This document shows positions 21,473 to 31,771 of a DNA stretch of 64,000 nt, piece by piece. The notes beneath the pieces are model-generated. The model saw only the letters and a list, made by a program, of their open reading frames with translations, did not search any database and was not told the DNA's origin. Source of the stretch: Spirometra erinaceieuropaei (taxonomy: Eukaryota > Platyhelminthes > Cestoda > Diphyllobothriidea > Diphyllobothriidae); the NCBI GenBank assembly GCA_902702965.1, contig CACRXP010001022.1, forward strand, positions 46,704-110,703. Reading direction: 5' to 3'. The translations under genes and the position numbers were made by a program. Each line of letters begins with the position of its first letter. Position 1 is the stretch's first letter.

Positions 21473-22469
21473 TACAGTGAGTGACCGATCTCATGAAATG
21501 TTGGCTGAAATTCTAAAGGGCGTTTTCGATTAGAAACCATTACGTGGGCGCGGTTGTAGTACTGATGGTCTTGCGGCATAATCTTGTAACATTTCGGACT
21601 CGGCAGGATGTCAGCTTTGGAGTACACAGTTTTTCAATCTCCTGTAGTAACCGTACTCGGTAAAAAAATGACTACTTAAATAGCATGCATTCTTCACATT
21701 GATTTTCGACGGTCTAGCAAATTCAATAAATTTTATAGAAACCAAGAACAAAAACATACTTACTTTCAGTGAATTAATAGACAATCACGTCGTCTTTATA
21801 TTTTATACTCAAGGAAGGAGCATAGTCAGGTTTAAAGAAGTTTTCTAATTGCCGAATAATTTGGAGCCCAATCAGTCGTTGCATTAGAGCTTAGTGACTA
21901 CAGCCTACAAGGTGCATGAGTTCTGCGTAGAGAAAATCACATGTTTTTCTATGCCATTAAGAAGATATCATACAGAGTCCATAAAATTTTGCAGTGGATG
22001 CAGACTATCTTGTACATTTCACGAGGAGCTGTGGTAAACGGCCAGGTAGGATGCTATGTGAACGGAAATTGCGTGGTTTTAAAAATCTCATAATTAGAAA
22101 CCTTTTTAAAACTAATTGTACTCCTTCCTTGAGTATAAAATATCAAGAAGAGGCGATTGTCTATTAATTGACTGAAAGAAAGCATATTTTTGCTTATGGT
22201 TTCTATAAGATATATTTAAATTTTCAAGACCATCGAAAATCGATGGGAGAAATACAAGCTACTTAAGTAGACGTTTTTTTATCAAGTACGGTTTCTATAG
22301 GAGATTGAAAAGCATAGTATTCAAAAGCTGTCATCCTGCCGAGTCCGAAATGCTACAAGATTATGTCGCAAGATCATCAGTACTGCAGCCGCGCCCAAGT
22401 AATCCTTCCTAATGGAAAACGCATTTCACACTTTCAACCAACATTTCATGAGATCAGTCACTGTCTGTA
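21473..22469. mobile_element. Palindromic TA-target MITE, copy M2
   Basis: Starts TACAGTGAGTGACCGATCTC and ends with the reverse complement (GAGATCAGTCACTGTC...). Its long AT-rich arms pair internally, including ATTGATTTTCGACGGTC against ACCATCGAAAATCGATGG. It belongs to the GTGACCGATCTCATG subfamily. No coding capacity. Confidence 0.9.
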
Positions 22470-22474
22470 CTATC

Positions 22475-23030
22475 CGTTGCGTTTCTGACTAAATACAGTC
22501 CAAGTACTTTAGTGTGTGAACGCTCGTGTGAAGTTTACAGAGTGGCCAATTTTGAGGTACAACTTGCAGAACTGACAGGCCTGATGGACGTTGCGTTTGT
22601 TCCGCTCGGCCACACCCCGGCAACTGCTCCCACCGGCAGGCTAAAACCGGCTTATAGTATTAGGCATGTGTGCATCTTCATCCCACGTAATCCCGCCCGC
22701 AACTCCTGCCCACTGTCCACCCCAAAGCAAAAAAGTACTACGGGGCGAGCGACAGCTATCTTGTAGGCGATCCAGGCTAATGCGGATCGTCTTCCTAGTA
22801 AGTCAAAGTTCTGACCCACGGAGGAATTCGGCAGTCGTCTGGGAGGATTAAGCAGCCTTATTTTGGGAATCACTCCCTGCCCCATCGCAAGAAAAGGGGC
22901 TAGGAGAGGTGTCCTTAACAGGTGCTGGTAAATCACGCCTTTAACAAGCCGGTGGTGACTCACGAACGAAAAACACGCGATTGAAATGGGGTATAATGCA
23001 GCTGTATCATCCCATCGCCGTGCCTATCCG
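22475..23030. other. No recognisable gene
   Basis: Frames of 84 and 103 codons on opposite strands shadow each other; no motif. Confidence 0.4.
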
Positions 23031-23345
23031 ACAGTTCGACTGTCGATTCCGACGATGCCCACAGTATGCTCCACATCAAGACGGGAGTAAGGACGGTGAC
23101 TTGTGTGTGAATTGATTTATAGGGATAGTGGACTTACACAGCATCTACCGCACTCTCTCCTCCCCAACTCGGGTCAGAAAGACGAGGATGACTGGGGCAG
23201 CCATGCACATGAGCTGTATACCCAGCGGGAGGGAAAGCGCATCTACCGGGATTAACTGGGTGTCAGAGAACTGCCAATGCGTGCCAGGTTGCGAGGGCCA
23301 TGGTTTGCTGATACTGACTTAGCACACGCTTTCAGACCTTTTGAC
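23030..23345 (-). repeat. Rep-A copy 3 (internal deletion)
   Basis: Minus strand joins the Rep-A start (GTCTGAAAGCGTGTGC, GCCATGGTTTGC on the other strand) to its 3' third, missing the middle. Its 3' end preserves a perfect hairpin, GACAGT-CGA-ACTGTC, next to CGTCG-GAAT-CGACA. Confidence 0.75.
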
Positions 23346-23389
23346 TCCGTGCTTATTCACTGTCTGGTAGAGTGACACTGTTGCTTCTT

Positions 23390-23392
<3 letters not shown>

Positions 23393-23423
<31 letters not shown>
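23393..23423. repeat. (CT)n microsatellite
   Basis: About 15 CT units between Rep-A and a LINE fragment. Confidence 0.95.
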
Positions 23424-23427
<4 letters not shown>

Positions 23428-23459
23428 GGAGATCAATACAGACCTCGATCATCTACCTC

Positions 23460-24250
23460 TCTGTATGAGGCCATTAGACTGCATAACAGATACCTCGCGA
23501 AAAATAACCCTGTACTAGAAAAATTCAAATACGATGGCCCTCAAGTCATGCACAGGCTCGTTAAAGTGTTTCCCCAAAGACTTCAGGAACGCTAACCGTC
23601 GTCCTCTTATACAAACACAAGGGGAACAGAGAACTCTGTAGTATGCACGGCGACATCTGCTTCCGCAACGTTGGTGGCAACACCAATTAAATCCTACTTA
23701 ACTACCTAGACTCGCACTTGGCGTAAGGGCTTCGCCCAGCAAGCCAATGTGGATTAAGAGAGCGTCCTGAAACCATCAACATGATCCACAAGTCAACCAC
23801 AAGTCAAAAATTGAAATCAGCGTCTACACCACCTTTGTCAACCGGACAAGGGCCACCGGTACAATCAAGCGCAATGGATTTCAGCAGATCACGCTAAAAA
23901 TTTGGACGCTCGAAACGTCTCACGCATGTGATCAGGCAACAACACGACTGCATGATGGAGCTTGTCAGGGGCAGTAGCGCAGTCTCAGAAGTGTTCATTG
24001 GGACAAATAGGGTGAGACAGGATTTCGTACTCGCTTCCACCTACCTCGGTCTCCTGGCCTCCGTAATGCTCATAGAAGCCTACCATGGGGAGCGGGGGGA
24101 ACTCAACGTCAACAATTAGACCTACAAACAACTACTGAAAGTGCAACGCACGCAGTCAGTTATAAGGATTTCCAAGGTCAATGTCCATGACCTCCTAGTC
24201 GCAGATGGCTACGCGCTAACGAACATGATGGAAACGAACATGTGACGTGG
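23460..24250 (+). pseudogene. RTE-like LINE reverse transcriptase, highly decayed
   Basis: Homology to the LINE at 44.4-46.1 kb survives as short blocks: FPKDFRNANRRPLIQTQG (about 23568-23625), TTFVNRTRATGTIKRNG (motif A region, about 23828-23880), QLHDCMM-like and VRGSSAVSEVFIG (about 23935-24000), VRQDFVLASTYLGLLASVML (about 24010-24072) and VHDLLVADGYALTN (decayed FADD box, about 24183-24225). Frames change repeatedly and the FADD aspartate pair is lost (ADG). Confidence 0.65.
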
Positions 24251-24479
24251 CGTGGAATTCTTTGCCTTCGACCGCTCTGAAGTCGGATTCAGTAGCAACA
24301 GGCAGAACGTCGTTTTCATGCGTTTCCCAAGCTCGTTGAATGTGAGTGTTGACATTCAATTCATCTCCCTCAGAAAATGAGATCGCACCAATTGTCCATA
24401 GACTGACTACTGTACAGCACATTTAGTAATGTTAGTGTTTTTAAACACTTGGAACAATTCGTATATCAGACTGGATTCG

Positions 24480-24635
24480 AAAACTTAGCCAATTTGAAAA
24501 AAAAACTTCTGTAACTGCTTGATGTTTCCATTTTTAAATGTTTGATAGAATTCGCTTCCTTGTAACAAAACGGGGAGTTCAAAGGTTTAACACCTATGTT
24601 TCCCTCAAGAATAAACTGAAACTGAAACACATGCT
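24480..24635 (+). mobile_element. CR1-like LINE 3' tail
   Basis: Ends TTCCCTCAAGAATAAACTGA AACTGAAAC, closely resembling the end of the 3.6-6.8 kb element, with a preceding CAAAGG block. A solo 5'-truncated copy inserted within RTE-like LINE remnants. Confidence 0.6.
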
Positions 24636-24659
24636 AATTACAAGGAAGCCTCGGTACGT

Positions 24660-25010
24660 GCCAGTGGAACTGGACTCCCATCTGTGGACGAATTCGCGCA
24701 CCGAGGGATTACACTTTCAAGATCAACAAAAAAGCGCCAATCAGACCCTGAAAGCCAGCTAGGCCTTCGGCAAGTTACAACACTGCCTGAAATCGTAGCA
24801 ACATCCCATCAGCATGAAATGGAGGATGACCGGGACTCTTGTTCTGACAACGCTCCTTTACGGAGCAGAGATGTGGACTATTTATGAAAGCCAGACAAGC
24901 AAATGTGATCTTTTCTACACCAGACGCCTCCGCAACAGGGCGGGAAAAGTGTAAGAAAGAATTCCAAACACCTTGATTTAAAAAATAACCGGCATTCTCA
25001 CTATCCACAC
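24660..25010 (+). pseudogene. RTE-like LINE C-terminal reverse-transcriptase fragment
   Basis: Readable blocks such as LVLTTLLYGAEMWTIYESQT (about 24838-24897) match the post-catalytic LLYGAETWT-type motif of RTE-like reverse transcriptases, followed by a decayed RRLRNRAGKV segment. Heavily frameshifted. Confidence 0.6.
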
Positions 25011-25014
25011 ACGG

Positions 25015-25305
25015 AGATTTCGACATCGTTACCAACGATTTCTACCGTGTGCGCCAAATCAGGGCGAGATCGGGGACAGTGACTTTCCCACGACTTCTCT
25101 TATAGCGAGCGTAGACTAGTGCTGCATTTATCTCACTCGTTCCTCCCTTATCCGGCTTCAATTCCAAGACAGGGTCAGAAGAAGCGGGGGCGGGACAGGT
25201 CGCAGGTGACTGTCACGGCGAAAAGCCGCACCTAGGCGTGCCACCACACGTCCTGATGCATAACATACACTGACCACAACAACATACACAACAAGAGAAC
25301 AGGCA
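25015..25305 (-). repeat. Rep-A copy 4 (3' half)
   Basis: Minus strand contains GTTGTTGTGGTCAGTGTATG, the GGTGGCACGCCTAGGTGCGG block, the CTATAAGAGAAGTCGTGG block in place of TATAAACTAATTCACG, and ATCGTTGGTAACGATGTCG as a drifted hairpin that still pairs. Confidence 0.7.
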
Positions 25306-25566
25306 GCAGGTCAGCTCCAGATCGACGCGCTGTTCTTCTTCAACAGAAAGTTCCCCCCCCCCCCAATATTGGCATTTGTTATGGGTGCGCGTTTCCAACA
25401 ACGACTGTCAGACTCCTATCTAACCCCTGTATTGACCCAGCGTATCAATCACGTGGTTTGCTCCGAGCGCAGACTGTGTCCCATTAGAAACAGATGCGGC
25501 TGCGACGGAGCGGTCACATTGAGAGGATGAGCGACGAACGTTTGTCCAAGTGACTTTTTAACGGGT

Positions 25567-25769
25567 TACGCATACCGACAAAAACAAGGGGAGCTGGGAT
25601 GGCCCTTTATGGTCTATTAGTCGTCGCCAGATAGCTGAATTCGACCCTAGGTTTGCACGGCCTAGACCCTCAACGCGGGTTTTCGAGCCACGAATCGTCA
25701 CCAAATCCAATATTCTACCATTGAGTCTGGGTCCCCTTTGTGCTGTCGATTGTTATTGGGAATATTAAC
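25567..25769 (-). mobile_element. tRNA-derived SINE S7
   Basis: Minus strand: head GGACCCAGACTCAATGGTAG (A box), TTCGTGGCTCGAAAACCCGC (decayed B box), and body ending TTGTTTTTGTCGGTATG. Directly abuts MITE M3. Confidence 0.65.
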
Positions 25770-26510
25770 TACCGTAGGTGGGCTAACTCATGAAATGTTC
25801 ACCGAAATTCCTAAATGCGTTTTCGTTTCGAAAAGATTAGTTAAGTAGGGTTATAAAACTAGTCAGCCTTCAAAATTATTCTATAATGATCCAGTTACCT
25901 CACGATTCCGGCTTTCGAATGAACTTCCTTTCGACTGCATGCAAAAACTACACTCTGTAAAAATGACCAATTAGCATGCATTTTTCTCATTGATTTTCGA
26001 TGCTCCCAAAAGTCCAATTATAGTTCATGGAGAACATGCATATAAATATTCAGTCTTTTGCTCATTCGGTAGATAATTACGCCTTTTTTAACATTATACG
26101 CGACGGAGAGACAAAAATTAATTTCATAAAAGTTTCTAATTGCGGGACTTTTCAATATTGTGAAATGGCAGTTCATAAATCGTAATGTCTCTGCATTTGA
26201 CAACGTGGCTTGTAAAGTTAACAATATTGATCAAATCCACTGCTAAACTTTATGAAGCCTGTATGGTTCCCCTTTATTACAGTAAAGAAATGAGCGGTTT
26301 TCCGTACGCGGAAAATATACGGCTCGTAGTCTGGAAACCCTGAATCTAAGTGTAACGGCATGGCGAGTACAAAATTATTCGGGAATTAGAGAAGTTTTTT
26401 AAAGCCGAATTATGTCCCTCCTTCGAGCATAAAATTGGAAGGAGACGTAATTTTCTACCGAATGAGCAGAAGAATGAATATTTTTATGCATGTTTTCCAT
26501 GAAATATGAG
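25770..26510. mobile_element. Palindromic MITE, copy M3, right end missing
   Basis: Starts TACCGTAGGTGGGCTAACTC. The left arm and centre are complete, but the right arm stops at about 26510 (TTCCATGAAATATGAG), where a Rep-A 3' fragment follows. Confidence 0.8.
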
Positions 26511-26570
26511 GTACACGGTAGACATCGTCGGCAACGACGGGCGAACCGTCATGACCCTTCTGTTTATTCG
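26510..26570 (+). repeat. Rep-A 3' end fragment with well-formed double hairpin
   Basis: Contains CGTCG-GCAA-CGACG immediately followed by GACGG-GCGAA-CCGTC (sharing GACG), the clearest copy of the Rep-A terminal structure. Confidence 0.7.
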
Positions 26571-26770
26571 TCTGGAATTTTCACTCAACCCGTCAAAATA
26601 AACTGTCTAAAGTAACAATTTAGGAGTCAGAGCCTCTTGGCAAGGAGACAGTGTGATGATTCGTCGATATCGACCCACAGCTCGTAGTCAAGAAGTTGTA
26701 CCTGCACGCGCAAACGTGTGCGTATAAGTGTAATACGTGTGGTAATAGGACTTTTAATGGCATATGAAAA

Positions 26771-28071
26771 TTTTAGCGTCTAGAGACGCAGACCGAAATT
26801 TGATGTATGAATATCTAGGCCGAAGTCCATCAGCCACAGCGGACAACTGCGTAATATTCATTAAATGCCGACAGGCAGCTAGTAGTATATTTTTTGGCTA
26901 AGAGGATACCATACTAGCAGCACAGGTGCTATGGTATCCTCTTACTCTAAAATATGCTACTAGCTGCCTGTCGGAAGTTAAGGAATATTATGCGGTTGTC
27001 CCCTGTGGCCGATGGAATTCGGCCCAGATATTCATACAGTGCGTGACCTATCTCATGAAATGTCGGCTGAAATTCTGAAATGCGTTTTCGATTAGGAAGG
27101 ATTACTTGATTGCGGTTGTGATACTGATTACCTTAAGGCATATTCTTATAACATTTCGTACTCGGCAGGATGTCGGCTTTTAAACGCACTTCTTTTCAAT
27201 CTCCTGTAGGAGGCGTGCTCGGTAGAAAATGACTACTTAAGTAGCATGCACTTTTCCCATTGATTTTCGATGGTCTTGGAAATTCAAATATATTTTATAG
27301 AAACCATGAACAAGAAGATGCTTTCTTTTAATCAATCAATAGGCAATCACGTCTTCTTTATATTTTATACTTAAGGAAGGAGCATAATTAGGTTTTAAAA
27401 AAGTTTTCTAATTGCCGAAAAATTTGGAGCCTGATCATTCGTTTCATTAGCGATTAGTGATTACACTCTACAAGGTGCATGCGTTCCGCGTAAAGAAAAT
27501 CCCATATTTTTCTATGCCATTAAATAGATATCATACAGGGTCCATAAAATTTTGCAATGGATGCGGAGCATGTTGTATATTTCATGAGGAGCAGTGGTAA
27601 ACGGCCATGTACCATGCTATGTGAATGGACATATCGCGGTCTTAAAAAGTCTCATAATTAGAAACCTTTTTAAAACCTCATTATACTCCTTTCTTAAGAA
27701 TAAAATATAAAGAAGACGTGATTCTCTATTGACTGATTGAAAGAAAGCATATTTTTGTTTGTGGTTTCTATAAAATATATTTGAATTTCCAAAACCATCG
27801 AAAATCAATGGGAAAAATGCATGCTACTTAAGTAGTCATTTTCTACCGAGCACGCCTCCTACAGGAGATTGAAAAGAAGTGCATTTTAAAGCCGACATCC
27901 TGCCGAGTCTAAAATTTTATAAGAGTATGCCTTAAGTTAATCACTATTACAACCGCGACCAAGTAATCCTTCCTAATCGAAAACGCATTTCAGAATTTCA
28001 GCCAATATTTCATGAGATAGGTCGCGCACTGTACATCAAATTTCGGTCTGTGCCTCTAGACCCTAGAATAT
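26771..28071. mobile_element. N1: 300-bp foldback MITE, split by MITE M4
   Basis: Without M4 (27035-28033) it is about 304 bp and palindromic. The arm GTCTAGAGACGCAGACCGAA, then TTTGATGTATGAATATCTAG on the left pairs with the sequence on both sides of M4 on the right. The centre is near 26925, where CTAAGAGGATACCATACTAG meets GCTATGGTATCCTCTTACTC. There is no coding content. N1 predates M4. Confidence 0.85.
27035..28033. mobile_element. Palindromic MITE, copy M4 (999 bp, inside N1)
   Basis: TACAGTGCGTGACC at the left and the inverted GGTCGCGCACTGTA-like end at the right. Removing it and one TA restores ATTCATACATC, matching the uninterrupted N1 arm (GATGTATGAAT at 26802-26812). This demonstrates TA target duplication for the family. 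Confidence 0.92.
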
Positions 28072-28424
28072 TCTGATCTACTCCAGGTTCGCAGTTAATT
28101 TCTAAGGAAATTAAAGAGCAACAATGCACAGTAGTTTTGCTTTAGACTGTCAAGATCCTGCTCACGAAGTAGCCGGCGGTTTTAACAACCTCATACCTTT
28201 GTCAAAGTCGCTGTATTAGGCAGCACAATTCGTGTCCAGACAGACGACCATCCTATTCCCCATCAAAAGACGTGTAAAAGTGTTATCGCTACAAAATGGG
28301 GCATAAACTGTCGATGTGAAGAAGTTCAAGCGGAGAAAGCACGGATTTGGGTTACGCGCAGGCCATAACTTCATCCGGTTCATACTGTCAGGACAAGTGT
28401 GGGCATTCTGTATGGGGTCAAAGG

Positions 28425-28935
28425 GTCTGTAAGCGTGTGCTATGCCAGTATCAGCAAACCATGGCCCTCGCAGCCTGGTATGCGCTGGCAGTTCTCTGAC
28501 ACCTGGTTCCCTGCCGGCAGATGCGCGTGCGTTTCCGCTGGGTATGCACGTGATGGGCATGGCTACCTAGTCATCATCATCGTCCTTCTAAGCCCTGTTG
28601 GGGTGTTGTTGTTGTTGTTGGGGGTGAAAAATTCTGGTCAAGTTTATGTTGTGGACCAGGGGGTGTGGTGTCACGCCCAGGTGCGGGTACGACCGTGCCA
28701 GCCACCTGCGCCCTCCCCCTTGCTCCGGTCTTTTTGATTTTGTCTTGACACCGGGTCCAGGTGAGGAGTGGCGAGGAGAGAGTGTGGTAGATGCCGTGCA
28801 AGTCTGCTATCACTATAAACCAATTCACGCGCAAGTCACCGTGTCTGCCGCATCTTGGTGTGTAGCACACGATGGGCATCGTCAGAATCGACGGTCGAAC
28901 TGTCAACAGTGTATGGGGTGCAATAAGTGACCTTC
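28425..28935 (+). repeat. Rep-A copy 6 (near complete, about 510 bp)
   Basis: The best full copy: GTGTGCTATGCCAGTATCAG, GCGCTGGCAGTTCTCTGACA, CCCTGTTGGGG, (GTT)n at 28604-28620, GGGGGTGAAAAATTCTGG, TGTGGTGTCACGCCCAGG, ACCGGGTCCAGGTGAGGAG, GTGGTAGATGCCGTGCAAGT, CACTATAAACCAATTCACGC and the 3' hairpins (CGTCA-GAAT-CGACG; GACGGT-CGA-ACTGTC). It is open in some frames (112-120 codons), but no protein motif is seen. I take it as a SINE-like or LINE-derived non-coding repeat. Confidence 0.75.
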
Positions 28936-28939
28936 GCAA

Positions 28940-30370
28940 GAAGTGGACTTTCCTAGGATGTAGCTATAGGCGGTTTAGAAACAAACGAGTTTAAGCGTAT
29001 GCTGGTCAACAGTTCATAGAATTCATCGCTGCCATGCTTAAATTTCGCTAAATTTTCGTCAAGAAAGCGGGTTGTGGCGATATATACGACTAGTCATTTC
29101 TTCAAGCCATGCCGCACGCCATCATTTTCGCAAATATTTCACAGAATTGGCAGATAACCTAGACGGTTTTTAGTTGTAGGATGAGAAGTAAGCACTTCTT
29201 GATACTTCTCACAAGCAAGCTAATGGGCTTGTGCGTGGGTGTTTGCCACTAAATGCGTCAGAAAGTTGGAACAGATAAAAACGTTATCGCATTCTGATTG
29301 GCAGCACATTTTAGCATAACTTCAATCATCAACTCAACAAGGACTTCTTCACACAAGGCGTTCCGATTGAATCCGCAGTAGCCTTAACTTAAATAAGAGA
29401 TATCCACCCATTTTAGGGGAGTCGTTTGAGATCCGTACTGGAAAGATGCACGGTATCAGACAGCACGAAAGTTAGTGGAGCTTCTGTTAGAGTGACCAAA
29501 TTGACGTAGTTTTGACTCTCGGGTTTTTCCGGTCTGTAGTTTTACTTGTGGGGGTGAGAAATAATTCCCTTCTTTATACATCTCGCAAGCAGACTAACCG
29601 GCTTGCGCGTGGGTGTATGCCGCTTGATGCGTCAAAAATCCGGAACAGGTAGGGCACAGTATGTTTTTTTGTGATGGACTGCGCATGTTTAGCTGCAGAG
29701 ATGGCGTTTGCAGTCTATTTAAAACTTTTGATTCCGTTTCTGCGGCTGTTTGCAGACTGGGAGGTCAGCCTGTCACCCTTGCAGCCGTTTCCCATCGAGA
29801 TTCATTTTTTCCAGCGACATAATTTGGCTGCCTACAACGTGTGACTCCAGCAGAAGGTGACGGCAGCCACAGATGAAAAGAAGAAAAAGGAGGAGAAGAA
29901 GAAGGGACGCGTTGTAGTCAGTAGCTGTCGTTGTTATAGTAGGTCATTGAAATTCTCTCTCCGGTAATTTTAAAATAGCGACCACGGCGTTTGTGCAAAA
30001 TTATTTGTGGGCTAGTTGATGGTGTCGTTGTGACGACCAAAGCACGACCAAGGGGCATGCAGGAGTCTTGAAACCTTTGAAGGATTTATTGTGGACTCCT
30101 TAGAATCAATAGTTCCCTCTGACCTAAAGGTCAACGCATATCTTTTGAATATTGGTAGGTAAAAAAGCATGCTTTATTCTATTTTCGTCTCCCATACTTT
30201 GGCATGTGTAACTTCAACTGCCAACTCTGTAACGCACCACGGCCTGAACAGGTTGTTTAACTGGAGTGAAGGACACTTAGGCGCGGACTCAGGATGGGGA
30301 CGGTGTGATGGAGCGTCAGGAAGATGCCGATGTGCTCCCCGCCCCCTTTCTCCGTTTCTGACAGGCGTAT
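28940..30370. other. No gene recognised; internal direct repeat
   Basis: 29175-29290 and 29545-29660 are diverged direct copies (CTTGTGCGTGGGTGTTTGCC versus CTTGCGCGTGGGTGTATGCC, AATGCGTCAGAAAG versus GATGCGTCAAAAAT). 29872-29907 is a purine tract (AGAAGAAAAAGGAGGAGAAG). 29335-29460 weakly matches 32985-33100 and may be an old LINE piece. Confidence 0.5.
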
Positions 30371-30374
30371 GTAC

Positions 30375-30437
30375 AGTTCTTGTCGTTAGAAGCGAAGAGA
30401 CGAGTCTCAGGAAGTAGTCTTGAAGGAAGTCTTGAGT
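30375..30437 (-). repeat. Penelope-type tail fragment, antisense
   Basis: Minus strand AAGACTACTTCCTGAGACTC then GTCTCTTCGCTTCTAACG is the sequence downstream of the hammerhead in other copies (compare 35305-35375, minus). It abuts the plus-strand endonuclease, again in inverse orientation. Confidence 0.6.
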
Positions 30438-30945
30438 CGTACACAGACCGGAGGCAACCATCAGGCGTCTGGTACTGAAACCGAAGGACCCGCTGCCACG
30501 GCTAGAAATGTCTGGAGTCGTTTATCGGATCTGGTGTAGTTGTGGACAAAGCAACTACGTCGGAGAAACCGGAAGACAACTCGGAACGAGAATGGCCGAA
30601 CACGCTGCAGCGATGCGGAGAAATGACGCTAGCTCTCAAGTTGCGGCTCATTCGACGAGATCCGGCCACCCATTCGAATTCGACGAGGCCGAAATTCTCG
30701 CAAGAGGTGACAACCGCGTGAGCCGGGAGCTACTTGCATCATGGTTTACTGGCCCCCAGTCCATTAACAAGTGCAATGATCTTCCGCTTGCATACTCGGT
30801 GCTGAGACTTCGCCTAGGCGGAGTAATTAGACACGCGGGGAGCGCACAGGTGAACACTTTTCCCAACGCCAGGGTCGCTGCGTCAGATAGTCGAGCGATC
30901 ATTACACCAACATCCAACGCACGCGATGAAATTGTCGACCATTAA
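30437..30945 (+). CDS. Penelope-like GIY-YIG endonuclease domain, open
   Basis: An open frame of about 169 codons from the TGA near 30434 to the stop after 30942; the first ATG in it is at 30508. It starts with the linker VVHRPEATIRRLVLKPKDPL that joins reverse transcriptase to endonuclease in this class. Then come GVVYRIWC (GIY half), GQSNYVGETGRQLGTRMAEH (YIG half plus catalytic arginine), HPFEFDEAEILARGDNRVSR, ELLASWFTGPQSINKCND and a 50-residue tail. The reverse transcriptase upstream is absent, so this is a 5'-truncated element; the endonuclease itself shows no break. The active glutamate is probably in SREL. It would act in the nucleus at target-primed reverse transcription. Confidence 0.85.
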
Positions 30946-31190
30946 ACAATTAGCACACCTAGAGCAACGATCCCTGATGAAGGGGGGGGGGTGTGAATAT
31001 TCATAGGTATGCTGTAGCATGGCGACTGCATCCTGTAAATACTGCAGCCTCTTGTGCATGAAACACCCGTATCTGCTTTTGTCCCTGATGATGGGTTCGA
31101 GCGGGAATCCAATACGCCAGGCTAATAAAGCTCTTGTCCCAGCGATCGTGTCTCCTTCTTCAAGTTATTGTCGTCCCGGATTGTCTCACG
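30946..31190 (+). mobile_element. Penelope-type 3' terminal repeat, copy at 31 kb
   Basis: Contains CAACGATCCCTGATGAAGG, a 10-G run, GGTATGCTGTAGCATGGCGA, CTGTAAATACTGC (TATA changed to TGTA) and a decayed hammerhead at about 31070-31135. There GAAAC has become AATAC and GTC has become GCC, so it is dead. Confidence 0.7.
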
Positions 31191-31620
31191 TTCTCTCTTG
31201 CCCAAAGTCGACATCCCTACGTCCCTTCACCGCAGTCGCCTCCAGTTCTGCACTGCCCACCGGTGGTCTAACGGACACGACAGAACATCCCCACTCCAGA
31301 TGGGACTGTAGTATATGTAACACTCCTTTTATGTTACATTGTGTCCTCGTTACCCATTTACACGATTATTGTCTTAGAAGAATTTTCTTAGGCATACGCG
31401 ACTTTTTCTGATGACCTCGGCATGTGTGTTTCGGGGGTGATGAGTACCAGCGGGTGCTTATCATCCGTGTGTGTCCACAAACGGGCCATGTGGTAGATGC
31501 GCTTGACCAACACCGGGGTCATATCGGATCCTGGCAGGCGTTATCGGATTGCGCGACATGGCAAGTGCTAACATTTCGGGCTGCGGTGGCAAACCCGATA
31601 GTTGGCAGACGGCGCGCACT
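31190..31620. other. No clear gene
   Basis: The frame continuing to 31411 contains WDCSICNTPFMLHCVLVTHL, a weak Cys2-x-His resemblance to the zinc-finger tails at 48.4 and 50.6 kb; too diverged for a call. Confidence 0.3.
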
Positions 31621-31621
31621 C

Positions 31622-31771
31622 TGAGACCCCTGTCGCCCCTCCCCCCATTGTTGTTGTTGGTCAAACACGTGGTCGTCTGCTGCGTGGACCAGGCGGTGTG
31701 GAGTAGAATGCCAAGTTGCATGCTCAACCGTGCCATCCACCTACGTTCTCCTCCCCTCCGGTCTTCTTGCC
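31622..31771 (+). repeat. Rep-A copy 7, left part (interrupted by M5)
   Basis: TTGTTGTTGTTGGTCAAAC, GTGGACCAGGCGGTGTGGAG, CCTCCCCTCCGGTCTTCTTG. It continues after M5 at 32770 (GACACCGGGTCCAGATGGGG). Confidence 0.8.
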
